This document shows, one piece after another, positions 23,339 to 32,590 of a stretch of 64,000 bases of DNA. Origin of the DNA: Streptomyces sp. NBC_00490 (GTDB taxonomy: Bacteria; Actinomycetota; Actinomycetes; Streptomycetales; Streptomycetaceae); assembly GCF_036013645.1 (NCBI RefSeq), contig NZ_CP107869.1, positions 8,246,001-8,310,000 on the forward strand, read 5' to 3'. The first letter of the stretch is position 1; the number at the start of each line of letters is the position of its first letter. The notes beneath the pieces are model-generated. The model was not told the DNA's origin. It saw only the letters and a program-made list of their open reading frames with translations, and did not search any database. The translations under genes and the position numbers were made by a program.

Positions 23339-23409
23339 AGGACCGGTCTACCCGATTCCGGGCCGGCGCACAGCGGGGTCGCAGCGGCTTCTCAAGGTCC
23401 GGGCGGTGC

Positions 23410-23439
23410 ATGACGGCGAGGGGCACCTCCGGTTAAGGT
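23410..23439 (+). promoter_or_regulatory. Candidate promoter of the glycerate kinase gene
   Basis: ATGACG (23410-23415), 18-bp spacer, TAAGGT (23434-23439), facing the kinase start at 23497; predicted leader about 50 nt. Confidence 0.4.
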
Positions 23440-23496
23440 CGCAGCGGCGCGACTGGCCTGACATGCGTGAGGCCCGGAGAGCAAGGGGAATGCAAG

Positions 23497-24648
23497 GTGG
23501 CGAACGCTGCAGGCAACGGTGCCCAGAGGGTGCTCATCGCCGCGGACAAGTTCAAGGGATCGCTGACGGCCGTGCAGGTCGCGGAGCGGGTGACGGCCGG
23601 GCTGCGCCGGGTCGTGCCCGGCGCCGAGATCGAGACGCTGCCCGTGGCCGACGGCGGCGACGGGACCGTGGACGCGGCGGTCGCGGCCGGCTTCGAGCGG
23701 CACGAGATCAAGGCCGCCGGGCCGCTGGGCCAGGAGGTCACGGCAGCCTTCGCGCTGCGCGGCGACACGGCCGTGGTGGAGATGGCGGAGGCCAGCGGCC
23801 TCCAGCGCCTCCCCCAGGGCGTCTTCGCGCCGCTCACGTCCTCCACATACGGCTCCGGCGAGCTGCTGCGGGCCGCGCTCGACGCGGGCGCCCGCACGAT
23901 CGTCTTCGGCGTCGGAGGCAGCGCCACCACCGACGGCGGCGCCGGCATGCTGACCGCGCTCGGCGCCCGGTTCCTCGACAAGGACGGCGAGCCGGTCGCC
24001 CCGGGCGGCGGCGGTCTCGCCGAGCTCGCCACGGCCGACCTGTCGGACCTGGACCCGCGTCTCGCCGACGTCGAGCTGGTCCTCGCCAGCGACGTCGACA
24101 ACCCGCTGACCGGCCCGAAGGGCGCGCCCGCGGTCTACGGCCCGCAGAAGGGCGCCTCCCCGGACGACGTGGAGGCCCTCGACGAGGCCCTCGCCCACTA
24201 CGCGCGCGTGCTGGAGAACGCCATCGGTGCCAAGGCCGCCGAGCACGCGGCCTCCCCGGGCGCGGGCGCCGCGGGCGGCATCGGCTACGGCGCGCTGCTG
24301 GTCGGCGCCCGGTTCCGCCCCGGCATCGAGGTCATGCTCGACGTCCTCGGCTTCGCCCCCGCGCTGGAGCGGGCCACCCTGGTCATCACCGGCGAGGGCT
24401 CCCTCGACGAGCAGACCCTCCACGGCAAGGCCCCCGCGGGCGTCGCCGCCGCGGCCCGTGCCGCGGACAAGGAGGTCATCGCGGTCTGCGGCCGCCTGGC
24501 CCTGCCTCCGGAGGCGCTCGGCAGGGCGGGCATCCGGCGGGCGTACCCGCTCACCGAGATCGAGCCCGACGTGGCGAAGTGCATCGCGGACGCCGGACCG
24601 ATCCTGGAGCGGGTGGCGGAGCAGATCGGCCGGGACTTCCTGACCTGA
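23497..24648 (+). CDS. Glycerate kinase (GarK/GlxK type)
   Basis: 383-aa kinase that phosphorylates glycerate to phosphoglycerate, linking glyoxylate and glycerate to glycolysis. It has ADKFKGSLTAVQVAERV, PVADGGDGTVDA, EMAEASGLQRLP and the C-terminal ITGEGSLDEQTLHGKAP. GTG 23497 matches the family N-terminus; a longer frame from 23467 exists. Its stop abuts the stop of the convergent PucR gene with no gap. It could serve glyoxylate released by the EMC pathway encoded 9 kb away, but that is inference. Confidence 0.93.
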   Translation: MANAAGNGAQRVLIAADKFKGSLTAVQVAERVTAGLRRVVPGAEIETLPVADGGDGTVDAAVAAGFERHEIKAAGPLGQEVTAAFALRGDTAVVEMAEASGLQRLPQGVFAPLTSSTYGSGELLRAALDAGARTIVFGVGGSATTDGGAGMLTALGARFLDKDGEPVAPGGGGLAELATADLSDLDPRLADVELVLASDVDNPLTGPKGAPAVYGPQKGASPDDVEALDEALAHYARVLENAIGAKAAEHAASPGAGAAGGIGYGALLVGARFRPGIEVMLDVLGFAPALERATLVITGEGSLDEQTLHGKAPAGVAAAARAADKEVIAVCGRLALPPEALGRAGIRRAYPLTEIEPDVAKCIADAGPILERVAEQIGRDFLT

Positions 24649-25845
24649 TCACCTCCGGGCACCCGAGAGCCGGTACGCGTCCAGCGCCAGCGTCATCTCG
24701 ATCAGGTCCCGGGGCCGGGCCAGCGACCGGGACGTCAGCTGTTCCAGTCGTCGCAGCCGGTTGAAGACCGTGTTGCGATGGCAGTACAGCCGTCCCGCGG
24801 CCCGCCCCGCGGAGCCCTCGCACGTCAGCCACACGTCGAGGGTCTCCAGGAGCACGGCCCGGTCGGCGGGCTCCAGCGCCAGCAGCTCGCCGAACACGTC
24901 CGACACCAGCCGGTCGGCCAGCTCCGGCTGGCTCACCACCAGCGCCGTCGGCATCCGCTGATCCAGCCGTACGACCTCGGTCGCGTCCGGCGGGCACGTC
25001 CGCAGCGCCAGTTCCGCGAGCCGCCGGGCCCGCCCCAGCTCGGCCAGCCCCGGCACCACCGGACTGATCCCGCCGGGCCCCGAGCACCGCCCGTCCAGCG
25101 CCTGGGCCACTCCGTCCAGCCCTTGGCCGGGCGTCAGCGCGACGACCCCGATCTCGCAGTCCGCGCGCATCCGCCAGATGAACCGGAACCCCGCTCCTCG
25201 CAACGGCTGCCCGTGCGCATCCCGTCGCACCGCCCGCAGGACCACCACCGCGTAGGGACCGTGCTCCGGCAGATCGAGCCCCGCGGCCGCCCGCGCCGCC
25301 AGCCCCGGCGTCGCCTGCCCCTCGAGCAGCGCGTCGAGCAGCGCCTGCAACTGTTCGTCGGTACGCCGGCGCAGCTCCGCCTCGGTCGCCCGGTACGCCT
25401 CCGACGCCGTCTGGGTCTGCGCGTCCACCGCCGACCACACCACCGTCGCCGACCGCATCAGCGCCGCCAGCCGCTCCGGTTCCCGCCCCGCGGCGCTCTC
25501 CACCAGCGCATCCCACACCAGATAGCCGGCGTTGCGATAGGCGTGCACCAGCAGATCCAGCGGCAGCCCCTGCTGGGCCCGGTGCCGGCCCAGGTCCTCG
25601 GCGTGCTCCAGGTCGCGGCGCGGCGACTCCCGCGGCGCCGAAAGGGTCTCGATGCCGATCCGGATCGCCTCCTCCGCCTCCCGCCACTGGAGGTCGGATG
25701 CGAGCACTCCCGCGTAGACGGGGGAGTGCTCGGCCAGTTGCCGTAGGTGCTCGTCGACGAGCTCGGGCACCCGTTCCAGCAGAGCCGTGCAGGACTCCGC
25801 GAGCAGTTTCCAGTCGTGCCCGGTCCGCAGCCTTCGCCCACCCAT
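24649..25845 (-). CDS. PucR/CdaR-family transcriptional regulator
   Basis: 398-aa regulator. The C-terminal HTH_30 domain is clear: EGSAGRAAGRLYCHRNTV followed by FNRLRRLEQLTSRSL. The N-terminal ~200 residues form a helical sensory domain (RsbRD-like, LLERVPELVDEHLRQLAEHSP), and a GGDEF-like central region links the two, as in other Streptomyces PucR-type proteins. It is divergent from the livF operon, and an 18-bp palindrome lies between them, so it probably controls the importer in response to its substrate. Confidence 0.88.
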   Translation of the reverse strand: MGGRRLRTGHDWKLLAESCTALLERVPELVDEHLRQLAEHSPVYAGVLASDLQWREAEEAIRIGIETLSAPRESPRRDLEHAEDLGRHRAQQGLPLDLLVHAYRNAGYLVWDALVESAAGREPERLAALMRSATVVWSAVDAQTQTASEAYRATEAELRRRTDEQLQALLDALLEGQATPGLAARAAAGLDLPEHGPYAVVVLRAVRRDAHGQPLRGAGFRFIWRMRADCEIGVVALTPGQGLDGVAQALDGRCSGPGGISPVVPGLAELGRARRLAELALRTCPPDATEVVRLDQRMPTALVVSQPELADRLVSDVFGELLALEPADRAVLLETLDVWLTCEGSAGRAAGRLYCHRNTVFNRLRRLEQLTSRSLARPRDLIEMTLALDAYRLSGARR

Positions 25846-25897
25846 GACCGGAGGATGCCATCGCGACGGGCCCCCGCACAGGCCCCTGACACGCGGT

Positions 25898-25915
25898 GTT
25901 GTGCGGGCGCACAAC
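25898..25915. promoter_or_regulatory. Perfect palindrome between pucR-type gene and liv operon
   Basis: GTTGTGCGGGCGCACAAC: 8-bp arms around a GG centre, 53 nt upstream of the PucR-type start and 112 nt upstream of livF. Likely operator of the divergent regulator. Confidence 0.6.
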
Positions 25916-26026
25916 GCAGGCACCGGGCCGCTGGGCACCCGCAGCGACATTGCCACGGGCCGTGGACGCGCGCTCGCACCGGTGCTGGGGTGAGCGCCAC
26001 ACAGAGTGAGGGCAGAGGGGAAGTTC

Positions 26027-26821
26027 ATGGTCGGATCCGGACTCGTGGTGCGGGAGCTTTCGGTGGGATACGGGCCCGTACGCGCCCTGCGCCGGGTGTC
26101 CCTGGAGGTGCCCGAGGGGAGCGTGGTGACGGTGCTCGGCTCCAACGGCGCGGGCAAGTCGACGCTGCTGCGGGCGATCAGCCGCACGCTGTCCTTCCAC
26201 GGCGGCACGGTCACCGAGGGCGAGGTACGTCTGGACGACCGCCGCCTGGACGGGCTCGCGCCGGACCGGGTGGTGGCGGCCGGGGTGTCCCATGTGCCGG
26301 AGGGCAGGCAGGTGTTCTCCCGGATGACGGTCGCCGACAACCTGCGCGCCGGCGGCCTCGGCGGCAGCCGCACCGAGCGGCCGAAAGCCCTCGCCCGCGT
26401 CCACGAACTCTTCCCCGTCCTCGCGGAGCGCGCACAGCAGCGCGCGGGCCTCCTCTCCGGCGGCGAACAGCAGATGCTCGCCGTCGCCCGGGCCCTGATG
26501 GCCGTCCCGAAGGTCCTGCTCCTCGACGAGCCCTCCCTCGGACTCGCCCCGCTCATGGCCCAGCGGATCGCCGAGACGGTCCGAGAGATCAACGAACAGG
26601 GCACCTCGGTCCTCCTGGTCGAACAGAACGCCGCCCTCGCCCTGCGGATGGCCACGCGCGCGTACGTCCTGGAGGTCGGCGAGGTGACCCTGTCCGGCCC
26701 GGCCGCCGAACTGGCCGCCTCCGACGAGGTCCGCCGCCGCTACCTCGGCGTGGTCGACGAGGACGCGGCGGCCGACGCCGACCAGGTCGTGGGACGCACC
26801 CTCACCCCGTGGAAGGGGTGA
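26027..26821 (+). CDS. livF: Branched-chain amino acid-type ABC transporter ATP-binding protein
   Basis: 264-aa ATPase on the cytoplasmic side of a HAAT-family importer. Walker A GSNGAGKST, Q-loop, signature LLSGGEQQM, Walker B VLLLDEPSLGL, and the short LivF-type sequence with VPEGRQVFSRMTVADNL. ATG 26027 follows AGAGGGG. It is the first of five overlapping or near-abutting genes (livF-livG-livH-livM-livJ). Confidence 0.92.
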   Translation: MVGSGLVVRELSVGYGPVRALRRVSLEVPEGSVVTVLGSNGAGKSTLLRAISRTLSFHGGTVTEGEVRLDDRRLDGLAPDRVVAAGVSHVPEGRQVFSRMTVADNLRAGGLGGSRTERPKALARVHELFPVLAERAQQRAGLLSGGEQQMLAVARALMAVPKVLLLDEPSLGLAPLMAQRIAETVREINEQGTSVLLVEQNAALALRMATRAYVLEVGEVTLSGPAAELAASDEVRRRYLGVVDEDAAADADQVVGRTLTPWKG

Positions 26822-26825
26822 GCCG

Positions 26826-27590
26826 GTGGACACCCTCGCCGTACGCGACCTGACCGTCCGGTTCGCGGGCCTCACCGCACTCGACGACGTCAGCTTCACC
26901 GTCCGCCCCGGCACCGTGCACGCCCTCATCGGCCCCAACGGCGCCGGAAAGTCCACCTGCTTCAACGTGCTGTCCGGCGTCTACCGGGCCACCTCGGGCA
27001 GCGTCCGCTTCGGCGACCACGAGCTCACCGGCATGCCCGCGCACCGCATCGCCGGCCTCGGCGTCGCCCGCATCTTCCAGAACCTCGCCCTGCCGCCCCT
27101 CGCCTCGGTCGAGGACAGCCTGCTCCTCGGCAGGCACCGGCTGACCCGAACCGGCTTCCTGGCGGCGGGACTCCGGCTGCCCTCGGCCGCACGAGAGGAA
27201 CGCGCGCACCGTGAACGCGTCCGCGAGATCGCCGAGTTCGTCGGCATCGCGGACTGTCTGGACCGCCCGGCGGGCTCCCTGCCGTACGGGCAGCAGAAGC
27301 TCGCCGAACTCGCCCGCGCGCTCTGCATGGAGCCGCGCTTGCTGCTTCTCGACGAGCCCGTCGCCGGGATGACCGCCGATGAGCGGCGCCGGACGGCCGC
27401 CGTCATCGCGGGCGTCCGCGACGGGCTCGGTATCTCGATCGTGCTGGTGGAACACGACATGGGGGTGGTGATGCGGCTCGCGGACGCCGTGACCGTACTC
27501 GACTTCGGGCGCCGGATCGCCGACGGCGCCCCCGCCGACGTACAGAACGATCCGGCCGTCGTCCGGGCGTACCTGGGGGAGGCGTCATGA
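26826..27590 (+). CDS. livG: Branched-chain amino acid-type ABC transporter ATP-binding protein
   Basis: 254-aa second ATPase of the importer. Walker A GPNGAGKST, FNVLSGVYRATSGSV, Walker B RLLLLDEPVAGM and VEHDMGVVM are LivG signatures. The usual LSGG-type signature is replaced by LPYGQQ, which is normal for LivG. GTG start four bases after the livF stop; stop overlaps livH (ATGA). Confidence 0.92.
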   Translation: MDTLAVRDLTVRFAGLTALDDVSFTVRPGTVHALIGPNGAGKSTCFNVLSGVYRATSGSVRFGDHELTGMPAHRIAGLGVARIFQNLALPPLASVEDSLLLGRHRLTRTGFLAAGLRLPSAAREERAHRERVREIAEFVGIADCLDRPAGSLPYGQQKLAELARALCMEPRLLLLDEPVAGMTADERRRTAAVIAGVRDGLGISIVLVEHDMGVVMRLADAVTVLDFGRRIADGAPADVQNDPAVVRAYLGEAS

Positions 27591-28477
27591 GCACCTTCGC
27601 CGAGATCCTCCTCAACGGCGTCTCGCTGGGCTCCGTGTACGCGCTCATCGCGCTCGGCTTCGTGGTGATCTTCCGGGCCACCGAGGTCGTCAACTTCGCC
27701 CACGCCTCGCTGCTGCTCGCGGGCGGCTATGTCACCGCGACCCTCCACGACGACCTCGGCTTCTGGCCCGCGCTGCTCGTCGGGATCGCGGGCGCGGCCG
27801 TGGTCGGCGCGGCGGTGGAGTTCCTGGTGATGCGGCGCTACCGGGGCTCCGACCACAGCGTCCTCGCCATCGTCACCATCGGGGTCGACATCCTGCTCAC
27901 CACCGAACTGACCCGCCGGATGGGCACCGACGTGCTGCCGCTCGGGGACCCGTGGGGGGACTCCGTGCTCAGGCTCGGGCCGATCTCCCTCGCCCACACG
28001 CGGATCGCCGCGTTCGTGGCGGCGGCGCTGCTCATCACCGCGTTCCTGCTGGTCTTCCGGTACACCTCGTGGGGCGTGGCGATGCGGGCGGCCGCGGAGA
28101 GCGCGGAGACGGCGGCCCTGATGGGCGTACGGCTGGGCCGGGTGTCGCTGGGAGCGTGGGCGGTGGCCGGGGGACTCGCCGCGGTGGCCGCGCTGTTCCT
28201 CACCGTCTTCCCGACGCCGGGGCTGGAACGGGCCACCTCGCTGGCGGCGCTCAAGGCCTTCCCGGCCGCGATCCTCGGCGGGCTGGACTCCACGACGGGC
28301 GCGCTGGTGGGCGGACTGCTGGTCGGCATCACCGAGTCGCTGGCGACGGGCTACCAGAGCGACCTGACGTTCCTCGGGCGTGGGCTCGGAGACCTGGCGC
28401 CGTACCTCGTGATGGTCGTGATCCTGCTCATCCGCCCGGCCGGGCTGTTCGGGACGAAGGAGCTGGCCCGTGTCTGA
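27587..28477 (+). CDS. livH: ABC transporter permease, LivH type
   Basis: 296-aa membrane permease with about eight helices. The N-terminal ILLNGVSLGSVYALIALGF and the cytoplasmic EAA-like loop RAAAESAETAALMGVRLGRV are LivH hallmarks. Overlaps livG by 4 nt and livM by 8 nt. Confidence 0.92.
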   Translation: MSTFAEILLNGVSLGSVYALIALGFVVIFRATEVVNFAHASLLLAGGYVTATLHDDLGFWPALLVGIAGAAVVGAAVEFLVMRRYRGSDHSVLAIVTIGVDILLTTELTRRMGTDVLPLGDPWGDSVLRLGPISLAHTRIAAFVAAALLITAFLLVFRYTSWGVAMRAAAESAETAALMGVRLGRVSLGAWAVAGGLAAVAALFLTVFPTPGLERATSLAALKAFPAAILGGLDSTTGALVGGLLVGITESLATGYQSDLTFLGRGLGDLAPYLVMVVILLIRPAGLFGTKELARV

Positions 28478-29591
28478 GGTTCTCGGCCGCGACAAGGCCC
28501 GCGAGGCACCGCCCGGCACCCGCCGCCGCCCTGCCTGGCTCACGAATCCCCGCTCCTACGCCCGGGCCGCCGGAGCGGTCCTCCTCCTCGCCCTCCCCTT
28601 CTACCTCGACCGTTTCTGGCTCCAGGCCGGGCTCTTCGCCATGGCCGCGGCGATCGGCGCGATCGGCATCAACCTCCTCACCGGCGCCACCGGGCAGCTC
28701 TCCATGGGCCACGCCTTCTTCCTCGCCGTCGGCGCCTACTCCTACTGCGTGTTCGCGGCCGACGGCGGCGACGGCCTGACCGGGCTCGGCCTGCCGACAT
28801 GGCTGGCGGCCGTGCTGGCGGTGCTGGTCGCGGGGGTGGCGGGCGGGCTGTTCAGCCCCATCTCCGGGCGGCTCAGCGGCGCCTACCTCGGCATCGCCAC
28901 GCTCGCGCTCGTCTTCATCGGACAGCACGTGATGTTCAACGCCCACGATCTGACCGGCGGGGCGAACGGTCGTGACGTACCGCCGCTGAACCTCTTCGGC
29001 CTCACCTTCGACGACCGTGAACTCCTCGTGGCCGCCGTGCCGTTCGGATCGGCGGAGAAGCTGTGGTACGCCGGTCTGGCGGTCCTCCTGGCCGGCGCGC
29101 TGTTCGCCCGTGGCGTCCTGCGCGGCCGTCCGGGCCGGGCCATGAACGCCATCCGCGACCACCGCATCGCCGCCGGCGTGATCGGTGTCCCCGTGGCCCG
29201 GCACCGGGCCGCCGTCTTCGTGCTGTCGTCGATGTACGCCGGGCTGGCGGGCGTGCTCCTCGCCCTGGTCTTCCAGCGGACCGTGCCCGACTACTTCGGC
29301 ATCACGCTGTCCCTCGAGTACCTCGCCATGATCGTCATCGGCGGGCTCGGCTCGGTCTCCGGCGCGGTAGCGGGGGCGGTCTTCGTCTCCCTGCTCCCGC
29401 AGCTGCTGACCCGCTACAGCGATGCCCTGCCCCTGGTCTCCGCCCCCGGCACGGGCGGGATCGCACCGGGCGAGGCATCCCGGTATCTCTACGGCGCCGC
29501 CGTCGTGCTGGTGGTGCTGTTCCTGCCCGGCGGCCTGGTCAGGATGGCCGCCCGGCGTCGCGTCACAACTCATTCACGGGAGGAACGATGA
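28470..29591 (+). CDS. livM: ABC transporter permease, LivM type
   Basis: 373-aa membrane permease. It has INLLTGATGQLSMGHAFF, AYLGIATLALVFI and the loop IRDHRIAAGVIGVPVARHR. The start is GTG at 28470 inside the end of livH; the stop overlaps the binding-protein start (ATGA). A charged 30-residue N-terminal extension precedes the first helix. Confidence 0.92.
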   Translation: MSEVLGRDKAREAPPGTRRRPAWLTNPRSYARAAGAVLLLALPFYLDRFWLQAGLFAMAAAIGAIGINLLTGATGQLSMGHAFFLAVGAYSYCVFAADGGDGLTGLGLPTWLAAVLAVLVAGVAGGLFSPISGRLSGAYLGIATLALVFIGQHVMFNAHDLTGGANGRDVPPLNLFGLTFDDRELLVAAVPFGSAEKLWYAGLAVLLAGALFARGVLRGRPGRAMNAIRDHRIAAGVIGVPVARHRAAVFVLSSMYAGLAGVLLALVFQRTVPDYFGITLSLEYLAMIVIGGLGSVSGAVAGAVFVSLLPQLLTRYSDALPLVSAPGTGGIAPGEASRYLYGAAVVLVVLFLPGGLVRMAARRRVTTHSREER

Positions 29592-30850
29592 ACAGGACGT
29601 ACGCGGCCAGGGCCGCCGCGGGCGCGCTCGCCGCACTGCTCGTACTGGCGGGATGCAGCTCCAAGGCCAAGGACGACGACGGTGACAAACAGTCGGCGGG
29701 CGGGGTGAAGACCGGCGACGGCATCTCCGGCAAGACGATCACCCTCGGCGCCCTCACCGACATGACCGGCGTCTACGCCACCCTCGGCAAGAGCGTCACC
29801 CAGGCCCAGCAGCTGTATGTGAAGCAGCTGAACGCCGACGGCGGTGTCTGCGGCTACAAGGTCCGGCTGACGGTCCGCGACCACGGCTACGACCCGCAGA
29901 AGGCCGTCTCCGGCTACACCGAGCTGGAGCCGAAGGTGCTGGGCTTCGCGCAGTTCATCGGCTCCCCGTTCGTCGCCGCGGTCAAGCAGCGCGTCGACGG
30001 CCAGGACAAGGGGCTCGTACTGCCGCAGGCGTGGTCGTCGGCGCTGCTCGGCAGCCCGTACATCCGGGTCATCGGCTCCACGTACGACATCGAGACGATC
30101 AACGCGGTCGACTTCCTGGTCCAGGAGAAGGGCGTCAAGAAGGGCGACAAGATCGGCCATGTGTACTTCGAGGGCGACTACGGCGAGAGCGCCCTGGTGG
30201 GGTCGAAGCACATCGCGAAGGAGAAGGGGCTGACCGTCGTCGAGCAGAAGATCAAGCCCACCGACAACGACATGACCGCCCAGGTCGCCGCTCTCAAGCA
30301 GGCCGGCGTCAAGGGGATCGTCATCAGCGCGGGCCCGCGCCAGGCGGCCTCGCTCGTCGGCGTCGCGGCCGCCGGCGGCTTCGACGTGCCGATCATCGGC
30401 AACAACTCGGCCTTCGCGCCCCAGCTCCTGGCCACCCAGGCGGGACCGGCCCTGATGAAGAACTACTACGTGGCCTCGCCCTCGCTCCCGATCGGCGCGG
30501 ACACCCCGGAGGCGAAGAAGCTCGTCGCCGACTATCAGGCGGCCTACCCGAAGGACGCCCTCGACAACGGCATCGTCGCCGGCTGGACCGCGGTGTCGGC
30601 CTTCGGCGAGGCACTGAAGAAGGCCTGCGAGAGCAAGGACCTCACCCGGGAGGGCGTCGACAAGGCCCTGCTGGCCATCGACGCCTTCGACGTCGGCTTC
30701 GGCATCGCCCAGGACTTCACCGACCCGAAGTCCGCGTCCTCCCGGCAGAGCGTGATCCTTCAGCCCGACAAGAGCGTGACGGGCGGCATGAAGGTCGTAC
30801 GGGAGGCGGAGGCGTCCGAGGTCGCGGAGGCGTACACGCCGGGAGCCTGA
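29588..30850 (+). CDS. livJ: ABC transporter substrate-binding lipoprotein
   Basis: 420-aa extracellular receptor anchored by a lipobox (LLVLAGCSS, Cys23). The Peripla_BP_6 fold is indicated by TLGALTDMTGVYATLGKSV, NADGGVCGYKVRL and GHVYFEGDYGESALVG. It belongs to the amino-acid/amide (HAAT) class; the exact ligand (branched-chain amino acid, amide or aromatic acid) cannot be read. SD GGAGGAAC precedes ATG 29588. A strong terminator closes the operon 13 nt after the stop. Confidence 0.92.
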   Translation: MNRTYAARAAAGALAALLVLAGCSSKAKDDDGDKQSAGGVKTGDGISGKTITLGALTDMTGVYATLGKSVTQAQQLYVKQLNADGGVCGYKVRLTVRDHGYDPQKAVSGYTELEPKVLGFAQFIGSPFVAAVKQRVDGQDKGLVLPQAWSSALLGSPYIRVIGSTYDIETINAVDFLVQEKGVKKGDKIGHVYFEGDYGESALVGSKHIAKEKGLTVVEQKIKPTDNDMTAQVAALKQAGVKGIVISAGPRQAASLVGVAAAGGFDVPIIGNNSAFAPQLLATQAGPALMKNYYVASPSLPIGADTPEAKKLVADYQAAYPKDALDNGIVAGWTAVSAFGEALKKACESKDLTREGVDKALLAIDAFDVGFGIAQDFTDPKSASSRQSVILQPDKSVTGGMKVVREAEASEVAEAYTPGA

Positions 30851-30863
30851 CACCGCACAGCGA

Positions 30864-30897
30864 AAGGGCCCGAACCGGATATCCGGTTCGGGCCCTT
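30864..30897. terminator. Perfect 17-bp palindromic terminator
   Basis: Uninterrupted self-complementary 34 bp centred between 30880 and 30881, between the livJ stop and the convergent pssA stop. It can end transcription from both sides. Confidence 0.88.
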
Positions 30898-30919
30898 CCG
30901 TACGTCTTCCACCAGGCGC

Positions 30920-31774
30920 CTACGGCAGCTGCGTCGCTCGTGCCTCGCGCCGGTTGTCACGGAAGTTGTGCACCCGGCGGGCCGTGGCGAACAGCGGGAT
31001 CACCGCGCCCATGACCAGCTGGAGCGCACAGCCCGTCTGAAGGAGCAGCTGTCCGCCCGGGGCGTCGAACGCCCAGGCCGCCAGCAGGCCCATGGCCGAC
31101 ACGATCCAGCCGAGCATCGCCACCGCGAGGATGCCCCGCGGCTTCGGGTACTCCACCCGGCTGACCATCAGCCACGCCGTCCCCAGGATCGCCATCAGCG
31201 TGGCCTCGAAGGGCAGCTCGAGCAGCACGATCGAGACCACGGTCAGTGCCCCGAACGGTGACGGCATGCCCTGGAAGGTGCCGTCCTTCACCGTCACACA
31301 GGAGAACCGCGCAAGTCTGAGCACCACCGCCAGAAGCACCACGATCGCCCCCACCGCCGCCACCCGCTGGGAGGCGTCGGCGGCGACCATGCCGTAGACG
31401 AGGACGAAGTACGCCGGTGCCAGGCCGAAGCTGACCAGGTCGGAGAGGTTGTCCAGCTCCGCGCCCATCGGCGAGGAGCGCAGCTTGCGCGCCACCAGGC
31501 CGTCGAACAGGTCGAAGACCGCCGCACAGAGCATCAGGATGACCGCGGTGGCCGCGCTGTTGCGGGCCATGCCGGACTCCTGGCTGTCCGTGAGGTGCGG
31601 GATCAGGATGCCGGTGGTGGTGAAGTACACCGCCATGAAGCCGCACGTGGCGTTGCCGAGGGTGAGGGTGTCCGCTATCGAGAGGCGGAGAGAAAGAGGC
31701 ATCTCCTCCTCGTCGTCGACCTCGTCGGCCTCGGGCACCCAGCCCGCTTGGGTCTCAGGATCAATCACGGTCAA
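30920..31774 (-). CDS. pssA: CDP-diacylglycerol-serine O-phosphatidyltransferase
   Basis: 284-aa membrane enzyme making phosphatidylserine from CDP-diacylglycerol and serine. The CDP-alcohol motif is intact: DGLVARKLRSSPMGAELDNL then SD. About six to eight helices follow. The start is uncertain: a TTG at 31774 or a GTG at 31768, both inside the end of psd, so translation is coupled to psd. Together the two genes make phosphatidylethanolamine. Confidence 0.92.
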   Translation of the reverse strand: MTVIDPETQAGWVPEADEVDDEEEMPLSLRLSIADTLTLGNATCGFMAVYFTTTGILIPHLTDSQESGMARNSAATAVILMLCAAVFDLFDGLVARKLRSSPMGAELDNLSDLVSFGLAPAYFVLVYGMVAADASQRVAAVGAIVVLLAVVLRLARFSCVTVKDGTFQGMPSPFGALTVVSIVLLELPFEATLMAILGTAWLMVSRVEYPKPRGILAVAMLGWIVSAMGLLAAWAFDAPGGQLLLQTGCALQLVMGAVIPLFATARRVHNFRDNRREARATQLP

Positions 31775-32420
31775 TGCGAGTCACCCCAGCCACGGTCTTC
31801 TGACCGACCTCCACCGCGACGTCCACGCCCTCCGGCAGGTAGATGTCGACGCGCGAGCCGAAGCGGATCAGACCGATGCGGTCGCCCTGCTCGAGCTTCG
31901 TGCCCTGCGGAACGTAGGGCACGATGCGGCGGGCCACCGCGCCGGCGATCTGGATCATCTCGATGTCACCGAGTTCGGTGTCGAAGTGCCAGACTACGCG
32001 CTCGTTGTTCTCGCTCTCCTTGTTGAACGCCGGAACGAACCCACCCGGGATGTGCTCGACCGACGTCACCGTGCCGGAGAGAGGCGCGCGGTTGACGTGG
32101 ACGTTGAGGGGGCTCATGAAGATCGCGACGCGGGTGCGCCCGTCCTTCCACGGCATGATGCTCTGCACCACACCGTCGGCGGGCGAGATGACCCGGCCCT
32201 GGGCGATCTCGCGCTCGGGGTCGCGGAAGAACCACAGCATGCCCGCCGCGAGCGCGGTGGCGGGCACGGCGACGGCCTTGGCGGCGCCGGACTTGCGCGC
32301 GCGCACCAGGCTGAGGGCTGCGGTGGCGACCGTCGGGAGAAGCCACGGCGATGCTCCGCGCGCGAGGCGTACGCCGCCGACCTGGCTGTCGCGTGGTGCA
32401 GAGGTTTGGCTGTGGGGCAT
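31761..32420 (-). CDS. psd: Phosphatidylserine decarboxylase proenzyme (short type)
   Basis: 219-aa proenzyme that decarboxylates phosphatidylserine to phosphatidylethanolamine. Cleavage is expected at Gly-Ser in IRFGSRVDIYLPEG, generating the pyruvoyl cofactor. It has ISPADGVVQ, FMSPLNVHVNRAP and one or two N-terminal membrane helices. ATG 32420 gives the usual short actinobacterial length; the upstream extension in the same frame is not supported. It lies upstream of and overlaps pssA. Confidence 0.93.
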   Translation of the reverse strand: MPHSQTSAPRDSQVGGVRLARGASPWLLPTVATAALSLVRARKSGAAKAVAVPATALAAGMLWFFRDPEREIAQGRVISPADGVVQSIMPWKDGRTRVAIFMSPLNVHVNRAPLSGTVTSVEHIPGGFVPAFNKESENNERVVWHFDTELGDIEMIQIAGAVARRIVPYVPQGTKLEQGDRIGLIRFGSRVDIYLPEGVDVAVEVGQKTVAGVTRIDRD

Positions 32421-32543
32421 GGATGACCTTCGTAGCGGATGGCGCCGCGCTGTAACGGGGGACGGCGGCTTTCCCGGGATCGTACCGGTCGTGGGCCACA
32501 ACTGGGCAAGCCAGGAAGCCGAGTCGGCGGCTGAAGAGTGTTG

Positions 32544-32580
32544 ACGGGGTGTGACCTTCTTCTCCAAGAAAACACCCCGT
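32544..32580 (-). terminator. Two-part hairpin after the EMC operon
   Basis: Outer stem ACGGGGTGT (32544-32552) with ACACCCCGT (32572-32580) and inner stem TTCTT/AAGAA (32557-32561 and 32566-32570). It lies 10 nt past the mcd stop, separating the EMC operon from psd-pssA. No long U tract follows. Confidence 0.6.
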
Positions 32581-32590
32581 ATCCGGACAA

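Noticed and set aside
30864..30897. The 34-bp palindrome after livJ as a regulator-binding site
   Set aside because: It lies between two convergent stops, where a bidirectional terminator is the simpler explanation.
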